NCBI GenBank assembly: GCA_020848935.1
Contig: JADLHF010000116.1
Location: 1 to 36,735, forward strand
Direction: 5' to 3'
Length of the DNA: 36,735 bases
Source of the DNA: Acetobacteraceae bacterium
GTDB lineage: Bacteria > Pseudomonadota > Alphaproteobacteria > Acetobacterales > Acetobacteraceae
Shown here in pieces: positions 1-8,027 of the stretch. Each line of letters starts with the position of its first letter. Positions within the stretch are counted from its first letter, which is position 1. A model generated the notes under the pieces. The model had not been told where the DNA came from. It saw only the letters and a program-made list of their open reading frames with translations, and searched no databases. The position numbers and the translations under genes are program-made.

Positions 1-617
1 CGGGTGCCGGTGGTCACGGTGGGGATCGCCGCCGCCACGCGCGGGCCGTCCGAGGCGATCAGCACGTCGGCGGCCAGTTCGCGGGCGTGGGCGGCGACGA
101 ATTCGCGCAGGCCGGTGGAGCCGCGCTCCTCGCTCATTTCCAGCACCAGCTTGAGGTTGAAGCCGAGCTTGCCGCCGCGCGCGGCGATCACGTAGCCGAG
201 CGCGGTGAGGTGGATGGCGTGCTGGCCCTTGTTGTCCGCGGTGCCGCGACCGTACCAGCGGTCGCCCTGTTCGATCAGCTCCCACGGCTTGAGGCCCTCG
301 TCCCACTGCTCGTCCAGGCCGCGCACGGTGTCGCCGTGGCCGTAGGTGAGCACGGTGCGGTAGGCGGGGTCCTCGATGCGCTCGGCGACCAGGATCGGGC
401 CGAAGCCGGGGCGGGGGTTGTCGTGGATGGTGGCCTTGAAGCCCATGCGGGTGACCCAGGGGACGATCGCCTCGCGCAGGTAGCGCCAGACGTCCTTCTC
501 AAAGGCCGGGTCCTGCATGGTGGAGGGGATGGCGACCAGGTGGGCGAGGCGGTCGCGGAAGCCGCCGCCGTCGAAGAAGGCCAGGGCCGAGGACATGGCG
601 TGGTCGCGGGTGGACAT
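1..617 (-). CDS. M20 family metallopeptidase, N-terminal part (runs off window)
   Basis: Zinc-dependent M20 peptidase or deacylase (the ArgE/DapE/carboxypeptidase G2 family), cut by the left window edge; about 205 N-terminal residues are visible. Metal-site motifs appear in family order: YGHGDTV (His94, Asp96), GRGTADNKGQ (bridging Asp128) and EMSEERGS (Glu163 as general base, Glu164 as ligand). There is no signal peptide, so it is probably cytoplasmic. The ATG at 617 is preceded by GGAG five bases upstream, which supports this start. The next minus-strand gene ends at 676, 58 bases upstream, so the two may be cotranscribed. Substrate cannot be told: M20 members cleave dipeptides, N-acyl amino acids or carbamoyl compounds. 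The family call is firm; the specific activity is not. Confidence 0.9.
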   Translation of the reverse strand, partial: MSTRDHAMSSALAFFDGGGFRDRLAHLVAIPSTMQDPAFEKDVWRYLREAIVPWVTRMGFKATIHDNPRPGFGPILVAERIEDPAYRTVLTYGHGDTVRGLDEQWDEGLKPWELIEQGDRWYGRGTADNKGQHAIHLTALGYVIAARGGKLGFNLKLVLEMSEERGSTGLREFVAAHARELAADVLIASDGPRVAAAIPTVTTGT

Positions 618-675
618 GGGGTGCTCCGGGGCAAGGGCGGGGGACCGCCAGTATGAAGCGGCATCCGCCGCGCGG

Positions 676-1494
676 CTACCCGACGGCGGTGCGCAGCACG
701 CGGGTGACCACCAGCATGCGCGCGATGGCATCGCCGGTGAACAGCGCCAAGGCGGCATCGACACGCCCAGCCTGGTCGGATGCCAACGACGGCGCATCGG
801 CCACGCGCGGCAGGGCGGCGGCGCGGGCTTGGGCCAGCTCCAACCCCCCGGCGATCGCGCGCACCAACTGTCCGTCCGCCTGCAACGGCGCCAGGATGCC
901 CCAGGCGACGGCCAGGAACGCCGGCCAATGCGCGAGGTTGCGGTACATGCTGGCCAGCACCGGCGCAGGGTGCGTGGCTCCCATCCGGTTCAGCGCCGCC
1001 ACCAGTTCCGCGGTTGCCGGCGCCATGGCGGCAAGATCGACCAGCGGCGGCAGTGCCAGGGCAGCCGGCGCCGGCAGGTGCGCCGCCCCCGGCCGCCAGG
1101 GCGCGGCCGGCACGCCCGCCAGCCTGGCGCGGGCGGCGGACAGCGCCACCAAGGCCATCGCATTGGTGCGGTCATAGGCCGTCATCACCAGCCGCACGCC
1201 GTCCATCGCCGCGTCGTCCAGCCCGGCGGCCGCCAGCACGAAGCCGGGCACTGCCGGCGGCCGCGGCACCGCGATCGCCGCGCGCAGCGCATCCGCCTCC
1301 CGCGCGACCGTGCCGTCCAGGTAGAGCGGGCGCAGGCTGCCCCAGACATGGGCCAGCGCACCGGGCATGGTGGCGAGATGGCGCCACACCAGGTTGACCA
1401 CGCTCACCCCGTACACGGCGCGGATATCGGCGAACAGCGCGGCGGTCTCGCCACTGGCCTCGGCTTCGGTGACGGCGGCAACGGGGTCGCGCAT
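676..1494 (-). CDS. DehI-like halocarboxylic acid dehalogenase family protein
   Basis: This 272-residue all-helical-looking protein resembles the DehI group of 2-haloacid dehalogenases, which hydrolyse D- and L-2-haloacids by direct attack of water. An internal duplication is visible, as expected for DehI pseudo-dimers. Residues about 17-62 contain VNLVWRHLATMPGAL then WGSLRPLYLDG. Residues about 161-208 repeat this as LASMYRNLAHWPAFL then WGILAPLQADG. Length is close to the family's usual size of about 300. The start at 1494 has GGAG eight to nine bases upstream. It diverges from the SDR gene at 1575 and ends 58 bases before the M20 peptidase start. I could not map the catalytic Asp and Asn, so dehalogenase activity is inferred. 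A carboxymuconolactone-decarboxylase-like or other helical-bundle role is the alternative. Confidence 0.6.
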   Translation of the reverse strand: MRDPVAAVTEAEASGETAALFADIRAVYGVSVVNLVWRHLATMPGALAHVWGSLRPLYLDGTVAREADALRAAIAVPRPPAVPGFVLAAAGLDDAAMDGVRLVMTAYDRTNAMALVALSAARARLAGVPAAPWRPGAAHLPAPAALALPPLVDLAAMAPATAELVAALNRMGATHPAPVLASMYRNLAHWPAFLAVAWGILAPLQADGQLVRAIAGGLELAQARAAALPRVADAPSLASDQAGRVDAALALFTGDAIARMLVVTRVLRTAVG

Positions 1495-1574
1495 CGCGGG
1501 TGCTCCTTATCGGCGCGAGGTTGCCGGAAGCGCCGCGCTGCGCCAAGAACGCATCGCACAACGGGAGACACGCC

Positions 1575-2339
1575 ATGTCCGCAGCCCCGCTCGCCGGGAC
1601 CGTCAGCTTCGTCATGGGCGCCAGTGTCGGCATCGGCGCGGCCGTGGCGGAAACCCTGGTGGCGCAAGGTGCCTCGGTTGCCATCGCGGCGCGGCGCTGG
1701 GACGAGTTGCGCGCGCTGGCGGCGCGGCTGGGGCCGAAGGTCATGCCGCTGGCCTGCGACGTGGCCGACCACGCGGCGGTGAAGACGGCGGTCGATGCGG
1801 CGGCGGCGCATTTCGGCCGGCTGGACCACCTGGTCAACAATGCCGGCGTGATCGAGCCGATCGGCCGGGTGGACCAGACCGACCCCGTGCAATGGGCGCG
1901 CGCCATCCAGGTCAACCTGGTCGGCGCCTACCACGCCATCCACGCCTGCCTGCCGCATTTGCTGGCCACCCGCGGGGTGATCGTCAATGTCAGCTCCGGC
2001 GCGGCGCACCGCCCGCTGGAGGGGTGGGGCAGCTACTGCGCGTCAAAGGCCGGGCTGGCGATGCTCGGGCGGTCGCTGATGCTGGAATACGGCACGCTCG
2101 GGCTGCGCGTGTACGGCTTCGCCCCCGGCGGCGTGCGCACGGCGATGCAGGAGAAGATCCGGGCATCCGGCCTCAATCCGGTCAGCCGGATCCTGCCCCA
2201 GGACCACCTGCCGCCGGAACTGCCGGCCCAGGTGATCGCCTGGCTGTGCCGCGCCGAGGCAGCGGACTATCCGCAGGGCGAATGCAGCATCCGCGACGCG
2301 GCGCTGTGCCAGCGTGCCGGCATCACCCTGCCCGGGTGA
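1575..2339 (+). CDS. SDR family NAD(P)-dependent oxidoreductase
   Basis: A 254-residue classical short-chain dehydrogenase/reductase. Visible motifs are the cofactor loop GASVGIG (residues 15-21), NNAG (88-91), the catalytic serine in NVSSGAA (140/141) and YCASK giving Tyr154 and Lys158. Arg40 and Arg41 after the second strand suggest NADP(H) rather than NAD(H); this is an inference. The ATG at 1575 is chosen over an in-frame upstream ATG at 1500 because ACGGGAG lies eight bases before it and the Rossmann strand begins right after. The last 17 bases overlap the 3' end of the convergent phosphatase gene. Substrate is unknown, and the neighbours (dehalogenase, peptidase) give no clear pathway. 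Confidence 0.9.
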   Translation: MSAAPLAGTVSFVMGASVGIGAAVAETLVAQGASVAIAARRWDELRALAARLGPKVMPLACDVADHAAVKTAVDAAAAHFGRLDHLVNNAGVIEPIGRVDQTDPVQWARAIQVNLVGAYHAIHACLPHLLATRGVIVNVSSGAAHRPLEGWGSYCASKAGLAMLGRSLMLEYGTLGLRVYGFAPGGVRTAMQEKIRASGLNPVSRILPQDHLPPELPAQVIAWLCRAEAADYPQGECSIRDAALCQRAGITLPG

Positions 2340-2994
2340 CGCCCGAGGCACGCAGCCCCTCGGCCAGTTCGAACAGGTCGGGAAACGCCGTCGCCGTCGC
2401 CGAGGCGTGGTCGCCGGTCTCGGCGGGACCATAGCCCCAGGCGGCGAAGATGCTCGGCATGCCCAGGCCGGCGGCCGCCAGCACGTCGTTGTGGTGGTCC
2501 CCGGTCATCACCGCCATGGCGGGGCTGCTGCCGGCGGCGGCGATGGTGGCCAGCAGGTGGCCGGGGTCGGGCTTGCGCACCGCAAAGCTGTCGCCGCCGC
2601 CGACCGCCGCGAAGAAGCGCGCGAGGTCCAGCGCGTCCAGCAGGCTGCGCGCCGGCGCCACGGGCTTGTTGGTGCAGACCGCCATGCGCCAGCCGGCGGC
2701 GGCGAAGCGCTCCAGCGTCGCGTGCACGCCGGGATACGGCTCGGTCTCGCATGCCGCGTTGGCGCCGTAATCGGCAAGGAAATCGGCCAGCGCCGCGCCA
2801 TCGGCCACCGTGCCGCGCGCCGTGAAGGCACGATCCAACAGGACGCGGACGCCGTCGCCCACCATGCCGGCGACATCGCTGCGGCTCAACACCGGCAGGC
2901 GGCGGCTGGCCAGAAGGCGATTCAGCGCCGCGGCCAGGTCGGGCACCGAGTCCACCAGCGTGCCATCGAGGTCGAACACCATAAGGGGCTGCAT
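2323..2994 (-). CDS. gph: Phosphoglycolate phosphatase-like HAD hydrolase
   Basis: A HAD-superfamily phosphatase of about 223 residues. MVFDLDGTLVDS supplies nucleophile Asp8 and acid Asp10. CTNKPV is motif II, KPDPGHL motif III, and TGDHHND motif IV (usually GDSxND). The helical cap between motifs I and II matches Gph/PGP enzymes, which salvage 2-phosphoglycolate. I chose the ATG at 2994 over that at 3000 because GAGG lies eight bases before the former but only two before the latter. The gene diverges from glmU with about 90 bases between starts, and its stop codon lies inside the convergent SDR gene. Some homologues beside N-acetylmuramate or aminosugar genes act as MurNAc-6-P phosphatase (MupP-like). 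Proximity to glmU makes that an alternative. Confidence 0.8.
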   Translation of the reverse strand: MQPLMVFDLDGTLVDSVPDLAAALNRLLASRRLPVLSRSDVAGMVGDGVRVLLDRAFTARGTVADGAALADFLADYGANAACETEPYPGVHATLERFAAAGWRMAVCTNKPVAPARSLLDALDLARFFAAVGGGDSFAVRKPDPGHLLATIAAAGSSPAMAVMTGDHHNDVLAAAGLGMPSIFAAWGYGPAETGDHASATATAFPDLFELAEGLRASGVTRAG

Positions 2995-3048
2995 GGGCAT
3001 ATCCTCGGCGCCGGAGCGGGCGCGAACGCGCAACGGGAAAGGGTTTTT

Positions 3049-3078
3049 TTGACACGACACAGGCCGGGCCGCTACTCC
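3049..3078 (+). promoter_or_regulatory. Candidate promoter for glmU-glmS
   Basis: A consensus -35 hexamer TTGACA sits at 3049-3054, right after a run of seven T. A weak -10 candidate (TACTCC, 3073-3078) follows at 18 bases. Transcription would then begin close to the glmU ATG at 3087. No Shine-Dalgarno sequence precedes that ATG, so a leaderless or very short-leader mRNA is possible. The -10 match is poor, so this is only a candidate. Confidence 0.3.
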
Positions 3079-3086
3079 ATGGGTCG

Positions 3087-4430
3087 ATGACCATCCTGCC
3101 CCCCCCTGCCCTGCCGACGACGGCCGTCGTGTTGGCGGCCGGCTTCGGCACGCGGATGAAGTCCGCACGGCCGAAGGCGCTGCATCCGATCGCCGGGCGG
3201 CCGATGCTGCGCCACCTGCTTGCGACCTGCGAGGCGGTGTTCGACCGCATCGTCGTTGTCGTCGGGCCGGACATGGACGCGGTGCGCGCGGTCGCCGCCC
3301 CGCACCCCTGCGTGGAACAGACCGAGCGCCTGGGCACCGCGCATGCCGCATTGCAGGCCGTCGGGCAGTTCGGTGCCGGCGACGTGGCGGTGCTGTATGC
3401 CGACAACCCGCTGATCACCGAGGCGACGTTGCGCGCGCTGCTGGCGCGGCGGCGGGAAGGGGCGGGGCTGGCGCTGCTGGCCATGCGGCCGGCCGATCCC
3501 GCGCGCTACGGCCGGGTGATCGGGCCGCAGGACGATGTCCAGCGCATTGTCGAGTTCAAGGACGCCTCGGCCGCCGAGCGCGAGGTCGGGTTGTGCAATG
3601 CCGGGGTGCTGTGCGCACCGGCGGCGGACATGGCGCGCTGGCTCGCGGCGGTGCGCAACGACAACGCGGCGGGCGAGTACTACCTGACCGACCTGGTGGG
3701 GCTGGCCCGCGGCGACGGCAGGCAGGTGGCCGCGGTGCTGGGCTCGGAGGCGGAGTTGCGCGGCATCAATTCGCGCGCCGAGCTGGCGGTGGCGGAGGCC
3801 ACGGTGCAGCAGGCGCTGCGGCTGGGCGCGATGGCGGCGGGTGTTACCATGACCGCGCCGGAGACGGTGTTCCTGTGCGCCGACACGGCGTTCGGCCAGG
3901 ACGTGACGATCGGCCCGAACGTGGTGTTCGGCCCCGGCGTGACGGTGGCGGCGGGGGCCGAGATTCGGGCCTTCTGCCACCTGGAGGGCTGCGTGGTTCG
4001 GGCCGGCGCGGTCATCGGGCCGTTCGCGCGGCTGCGTCCGGGCGCCGATGTGGGCGAGGAGGCGCATGTCGGCAATTTCGTCGAGGTGAAGGCGACCACC
4101 CTCGGGCGCGGCGTGAAGGCCAACCACCTGGCCTATCTCGGCGATGCCGATATCGGCGCGCGCACCAATGTCGGCGCCGGCACCATCACCTGCAACTACG
4201 ACGGCTTCGCCAAGCACCGCACGGTGATCGGGGCCGATGTCTTCGTGGGCTCCGATGCCATCCTGGTGGCCCCGGTGGCGATCGGCGACGGCGCGATCGT
4301 GACCGCCGGCAGCGTGATCACCCAGGACGTGCCGGCCGACGCCATGGTCTTCGGCCGCGCCCGCCAGGAGAGCAAGGCGGGGCGGGCCGCCGCGTTCCGC
4401 GCGGCCCGGCGCAAGACGCCCAAGCCCTAG
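3087..4430 (+). CDS. glmU: Bifunctional UDP-N-acetylglucosamine pyrophosphorylase / glucosamine-1-phosphate N-acetyltransferase
   Basis: GlmU makes UDP-GlcNAc from glucosamine-1-P in two steps, for peptidoglycan and LPS. At 447 residues it matches the usual 450 or so. The N-terminal uridylyltransferase has LAAGFGTRMKS with Lys30 in RPKALHP (residues 16-33), LGTAHA and YADNPL. From about residue 250 a left-handed beta-helix of hexapeptide repeats (VTIGPNV, AVIGPFA and similar) forms the acetyltransferase. It includes VKANHLAYLGDADIG with the expected catalytic His, and CNYDGFAKHRT. Its stop is 27 bases from glmS, so the two probably form an operon that supplies and uses glucosamine phosphate. 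No clear ribosome binding site precedes the ATG. Identification is very secure. Confidence 0.97.
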   Translation: MTILPPPALPTTAVVLAAGFGTRMKSARPKALHPIAGRPMLRHLLATCEAVFDRIVVVVGPDMDAVRAVAAPHPCVEQTERLGTAHAALQAVGQFGAGDVAVLYADNPLITEATLRALLARRREGAGLALLAMRPADPARYGRVIGPQDDVQRIVEFKDASAAEREVGLCNAGVLCAPAADMARWLAAVRNDNAAGEYYLTDLVGLARGDGRQVAAVLGSEAELRGINSRAELAVAEATVQQALRLGAMAAGVTMTAPETVFLCADTAFGQDVTIGPNVVFGPGVTVAAGAEIRAFCHLEGCVVRAGAVIGPFARLRPGADVGEEAHVGNFVEVKATTLGRGVKANHLAYLGDADIGARTNVGAGTITCNYDGFAKHRTVIGADVFVGSDAILVAPVAIGDGAIVTAGSVITQDVPADAMVFGRARQESKAGRAAAFRAARRKTPKP

Positions 4431-4457
4431 GGCCAATACGACAGCGGAGTATCCGGC

Positions 4458-6281
4458 ATGTGCGGCATCATCGGCGTGATCGCGACCCGCCCGGCGGCAC
4501 CGCTGGTGCTGGAGACGCTGCGGCGGCTGGAATACCGCGGCTATGACAGCGCGGGGATCGCCACGCTGGTGGACGGGCGGATCGAGCGGCGGCGCGCGCC
4601 GGGCAAGCTCGTCAACCTGGCCCAGGTGCTGGAGGCCGCGCCGCTGGCCGGCAGCACCGGGATCGGCCACACGCGCTGGGCCACCCATGGCGCGCCGACC
4701 GAGAGCAATGCCCATCCGCACGGCACCGCGCTGGTGGCCGTGGTGCATAACGGCATCATCGAGAACCACGCGGCGCTGCGCGCCGAGCTGGAGGCCGCCG
4801 GGCAGGTGTTCACCAGCGAGACCGATACCGAAACCGTGGCCCAGCTGGTGGATCTGCATCTGAAGCGCGGCATGGACCCGGTGGCCGCCGCCGGCGCGGC
4901 GCTGGCGCGGCTGGAGGGGGCATACGCGCTGGCGATGCTCTTCGCCGGGCACCCCGAGTTGCTGGTCGGCGCCTGTCACGGCGCGCCGCTGGCGATCGGC
5001 TTCGGCGAGGACGAGATGTTCATCGGCTCGGACGCGCTGGCGCTGGCGCCGCTGACCCGGCGCATCGCCTTCCTGCGCGACGGCGACTGGGCGGTGGTGG
5101 AGCGTGAAGGCGCACGGTTCTACGACGCGGCCAATGCCGAGGTGCAGCGCGAGGTGAAGCTGACGGCGTTGTCCGGGGCGCTGGTGGGCAAGGGCAACTA
5201 CCGGCATTTCATGGAGAAGGAGCTGCACGAGCATCCCGGGGTGATCGGCGACACGCTGCACCAGATGGTGGACCCGGCGAGCCGGGCCGTGCATCTGCCG
5301 CCGTTGCCGTTCGATCCCGCGAAGCTCGCGCGGGTCAGCCTGTCGGCCTGCGGCGGGGCGTATTTCGCCGCGCTGGCCGGACGGCACTGGCTGGAGGAGA
5401 TCGCCCGGCTGCCGGCCGATGTCGATGTGGCGAGCGAGTTCCGCTACCGCGAGCCGCCGATGCCGCCGGACAGCCTGGGGCTGCTGGTGAGCCAGTCGGG
5501 CGAGACGGCCGACACCATCGCAGCGTTGCACTACATGAAATCCCAGGGCATGCCTGTGCTGTCGGTGGTGAATGTGCCCGAGAGCAGCATGGCGCGCTAT
5601 TCCGATGCGGTGCTGCAGACGGTGGCGGGGCCGGAGATCGCGGTTGCCTCGACCAAGGCGTTCACCGCGCAGCTGACGGTGCTGGCATGCTTCGCCATCG
5701 CGGTGGCCCGCGCGCGCGGGACGATCGACGCGGCGCGGGAGGCGGCGCTGACGCAGGCGCTGCTGGCGGTGCCGGCGGCGGCGGCCGAAGTGCTGGACGA
5801 CGCCGCGGCGATCCAGCGCGTGGCGCGGCGCGTGGCCGAGGCGCGCGACGTGCTGTATCTCGGGCGGGGGGCCAATTTCGCCATCGCGCTGGAGGGGGCG
5901 CTGAAGCTGAAGGAGATCTGCTACATCCACGCCGAGGGCTATGCCGCCGGCGAGATGAAGCATGGGCCGATCGCGCTGATCGACAGGAACGTGCCGATTA
6001 TCGCCATCGCACCGAGCGGACCCCTGTTCGAGAAGACCGCGTCAAATGTCCAGGAGGCGGCGGCGCGCGGCGGGCAGGTGATCGTGCTGAGCGATGCCGA
6101 GGGGGCGGAGAAGCTGGCCGGCATTGCCGTCGATGCCATCGTGATGCCGCGGGTCGATCCGTTCGTGGCGCCGATCCTGTATGCCATTCCGGTGCAGCTG
6201 CTGGCCTATCACGTGGCGGTGCTGAAGGGCACCGACGTGGACCAGCCGCGCAACCTGGCGAAATCGGTCACCGTGGAATGA
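4458..6281 (+). CDS. glmS: Glutamine--fructose-6-phosphate aminotransferase (isomerizing)
   Basis: GlmS converts fructose-6-P and glutamine to glucosamine-6-P and glutamate, the first step of aminosugar synthesis. The 607 residues match the family length. MCGIIGV gives the N-terminal Cys nucleophile of the class II glutaminase domain (about 1-225), with RRLEYRGYDSAG and HTRWATHGAP. Two SIS isomerase domains follow (about 285-420 and 455-595), with SQSGETADT, ASTKAFTAQ and AEGYAAGEMKHGPIALI. The C-terminus, PRNLAKSVTVE, is the classical ending that reaches the active site. No ribozyme-like leader is expected in this lineage and none is seen in the 27-base gap after glmU. The gene converges on the small membrane gene ending at 6349. 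Confidence 0.98.
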   Translation: MCGIIGVIATRPAAPLVLETLRRLEYRGYDSAGIATLVDGRIERRRAPGKLVNLAQVLEAAPLAGSTGIGHTRWATHGAPTESNAHPHGTALVAVVHNGIIENHAALRAELEAAGQVFTSETDTETVAQLVDLHLKRGMDPVAAAGAALARLEGAYALAMLFAGHPELLVGACHGAPLAIGFGEDEMFIGSDALALAPLTRRIAFLRDGDWAVVEREGARFYDAANAEVQREVKLTALSGALVGKGNYRHFMEKELHEHPGVIGDTLHQMVDPASRAVHLPPLPFDPAKLARVSLSACGGAYFAALAGRHWLEEIARLPADVDVASEFRYREPPMPPDSLGLLVSQSGETADTIAALHYMKSQGMPVLSVVNVPESSMARYSDAVLQTVAGPEIAVASTKAFTAQLTVLACFAIAVARARGTIDAAREAALTQALLAVPAAAAEVLDDAAAIQRVARRVAEARDVLYLGRGANFAIALEGALKLKEICYIHAEGYAAGEMKHGPIALIDRNVPIIAIAPSGPLFEKTASNVQEAAARGGQVIVLSDAEGAEKLAGIAVDAIVMPRVDPFVAPILYAIPVQLLAYHVAVLKGTDVDQPRNLAKSVTVE

Positions 6282-6348
6282 CCGGCTGAAACAGGGCGGC
6301 GCGCGTGGCGGGCCCGCGTTCAGCGCGGCCGGTGCCGACATGGGACGT

Positions 6349-6495
6349 TCAGTGCTGCGCGTCCTCGTAGCGCAGCGTCTCCGGCCGGCCGCCGCGGATG
6401 CGGTCATAGCGCCACGTGTTGTAGGCAAGAACCAGGCCGAATCCGCCGAAGGTGACGAACACGAGGGCGAGGTAGAGCAGTTCGCCTGATGACAT
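6349..6495 (-). CDS. Small single-span membrane protein downstream of an FNR/FixK-type box
   Basis: A 48-residue protein beginning MSSGELLYLALVF. A hydrophobic span covers about residues 6-25, followed by a basic, polar tail (WRYDRIRGGRPE) that should lie in the cytoplasm. The ATG at 6495 is preferred to the one at 6504 because GGAGG ends nine bases before the former and touches the latter. A perfect TTGATCCAGATCAA palindrome lies 55-68 bases upstream, where an oxygen-responsive Crp/Fnr activator could work. I do not recognise the family. The size, topology and regulation resemble small accessory subunits of terminal oxidases (CcoQ or CydX style), but no oxidase gene is nearby. Convergent with glmS, 67 bases apart. 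Confidence 0.65.
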   Translation of the reverse strand: MSSGELLYLALVFVTFGGFGLVLAYNTWRYDRIRGGRPETLRYEDAQH

Positions 6496-6549
6496 GGGCG
6501 GCATCCTCCGCTGGGGGGAAAAGCCTTGCGTGGCCGCGATCGTTGCGCA

Positions 6550-6563
6550 TTGATCCAGATCAA
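6550..6563. promoter_or_regulatory. FNR/FixK/Anr-type binding site
   Basis: TTGATCCAGATCAA matches the Crp/Fnr-family anaerobic consensus TTGAT-N4-ATCAA exactly in both half-sites. It lies between divergent genes: 55 bases upstream of the small membrane protein start (6495) and about 190 bases upstream of the aminotransferase start (6753). The first distance suits activation from near -40. The site sequence is directly seen; the regulator is inferred. Confidence 0.75.
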
Positions 6564-6619
6564 CGCAAATGGCCGGCGCAACATCCCGACCGCCGGCCCC
6601 GGCGGCGCCCGGCCCGCCG

Positions 6620-6675
6620 CCACACGCCACACGCTACACGCCACGCGCCACGCGCGATGCGCGATGCGCGATGCG
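6620..6675. repeat. Degenerate heptamer tandem repeat, about 8 units
   Basis: Fifty-six bases read as eight consecutive 7-mers in one register: CCACACG twice, CTACACG once, CCACGCG twice and CGATGCG three times. Adjacent units are identical or differ at one to three positions, so the array looks like slippage with drift from one end to the other. It lies in the divergent spacer, ending about 77 bases before the aminotransferase ATG. No coding frame uses it. Confidence 0.8.
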
Positions 6676-6752
6676 GCGCGGGGTGTTGCGGCCGAGACAA
6701 GCCCGAGGGGCTCGGTTAACATCGCCCCGCACAGCATGAGGGACCGCAGGCC

Positions 6753-8027
6753 ATGGACACCACGCCCAGTCAGACACTGATCGAGGCCGCACGGCGCGTG
6801 ATGCCGGGCGGGACGTTCGGCAACCTGCCGGCCGAGACGATGATCCGCGACGGGCGGGCCGGGCGGGTGTGGGACGAGGAGGGGCGGGAGTATGTCGATT
6901 TCCTGCTGGGCTCCGGGCCGATGTTCATCGGCCATGCCCATCCCGAGGTGACCGAGGCGGTGCAGGCGCAAATTCCGCTGGGCACCACCTACTTCGCCAA
7001 CAACCGGCACGGCATCAAGCTGGCCGAGGAGATCGTGGCGGCGATGGCCTGTGCCGAGCAGGTGCGGTTCGTCTGCACCGGGACGGAGGCCGACCTGTAT
7101 GCCATGCGGGTGGCCCGCGCGTTCCGCCGCAAGGACAAGATCCTGAAGTTCGAGGGCGGGTATCACGGCATGAGCGATTTCTCGCTGATGTCGCTGGCGC
7201 CGAAGCGGCCGGGGAACTTTCCGTATCCGGTGCCGGATTCGGCGGGCATTCCGCGGGCGATCCAGGACACCATGCTGATCGCGCCGTTCAACGACCTGGC
7301 GACGGTGGAAAGCCTGATCCGCGAGCACAAGGACGACCTGGCAGGCGTGATCGTGGAGCCGTTCCAGCGGCTGATCCCGCCCGCGCCGGGGTTCCTGCAG
7401 GGGCTGCGCAGGATCACCGCCGAGCATGGCATTCCGCTGATCTTCGACGAGGTGGTGACCGGGTTCCGCTTCGCCTATGGCGGGGCGCAGGAGTACTACG
7501 GGGTGACGCCGGATCTGTGCACGCTGGGCAAGATCATGGGCGGCGGGTTCGCGCTGGCCGCCGTGGCCGGGCGGGCGGACATGATGGCGCATTTCGACCG
7601 GGCCATGGTGGCGGACGAGGATTTCCTGATGCAGGTCGGCACGCTGTCGGCCAATCCGGTGGCCTCGGTGGCCGGGCTGGCCACGCTGGAGGTGCTGAAG
7701 CGGCCGGGCATGTACGAGAAGGCGTTTGCCACCGGGCGGGAGCTGATGGGCACGCTGTCGGAGCTGCTGCGCGCGGCCGGGCTGCCGGCGCAGGTGATCG
7801 GCGAGCCCGTGCTGTTCGACGTGGTGTTCACCGGCGAGCCGATCCGCGACTATCGCGGCACGCTGAAGGGGGATGCGGACATGCTGCGGCGGTTCAACGC
7901 GGCGCTGCGCCAGCGCGGGGTGATGAAGGGTGAGAGCAAATACTATGTCTCGGTGGCGCATACCGACGCGGACGTGAAGCATACCGTGGAGGCCTGGAAG
8001 GGCGCGATCGCGGAGATTGCCAAATAG
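6753..8027 (+). CDS. Class III PLP aminotransferase, glutamate-1-semialdehyde aminomutase-like
   Basis: A 424-residue fold-type I PLP enzyme of the size and layout of HemL. Motifs: CTGTEADLYAMRVAR (phosphate loop, 108-122), FEGGYHG (133-139), FDEVVTGFR with Asp232, and TLGKIMGGG with the Schiff-base Lys260. The opening (ARRVMPGGTFGN) and VWDEEGREYVDFLLG are also HemL-like. Alphaproteobacteria usually make 5-aminolevulinate with ALA synthase, and no haem gene lies nearby. A role as an aminotransferase or aminomutase on another amino or keto acid is therefore more likely than haem synthesis. The ATG at 6753 follows GGGACCGCAGGCC, a weak ribosome site. It stands alone, with the FNR-type box and heptamer repeat upstream. 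Confidence 0.88.
   Translation: MDTTPSQTLIEAARRVMPGGTFGNLPAETMIRDGRAGRVWDEEGREYVDFLLGSGPMFIGHAHPEVTEAVQAQIPLGTTYFANNRHGIKLAEEIVAAMACAEQVRFVCTGTEADLYAMRVARAFRRKDKILKFEGGYHGMSDFSLMSLAPKRPGNFPYPVPDSAGIPRAIQDTMLIAPFNDLATVESLIREHKDDLAGVIVEPFQRLIPPAPGFLQGLRRITAEHGIPLIFDEVVTGFRFAYGGAQEYYGVTPDLCTLGKIMGGGFALAAVAGRADMMAHFDRAMVADEDFLMQVGTLSANPVASVAGLATLEVLKRPGMYEKAFATGRELMGTLSELLRAAGLPAQVIGEPVLFDVVFTGEPIRDYRGTLKGDADMLRRFNAALRQRGVMKGESKYYVSVAHTDADVKHTVEAWKGAIAEIAK

Noticed and set aside
3072-5963. A 963-codon open frame antisense to glmU and glmS
   Set aside because: It mirrors two securely identified genes and is rich in Arg, His and Gly as expected for shadow frames in GC-rich DNA.
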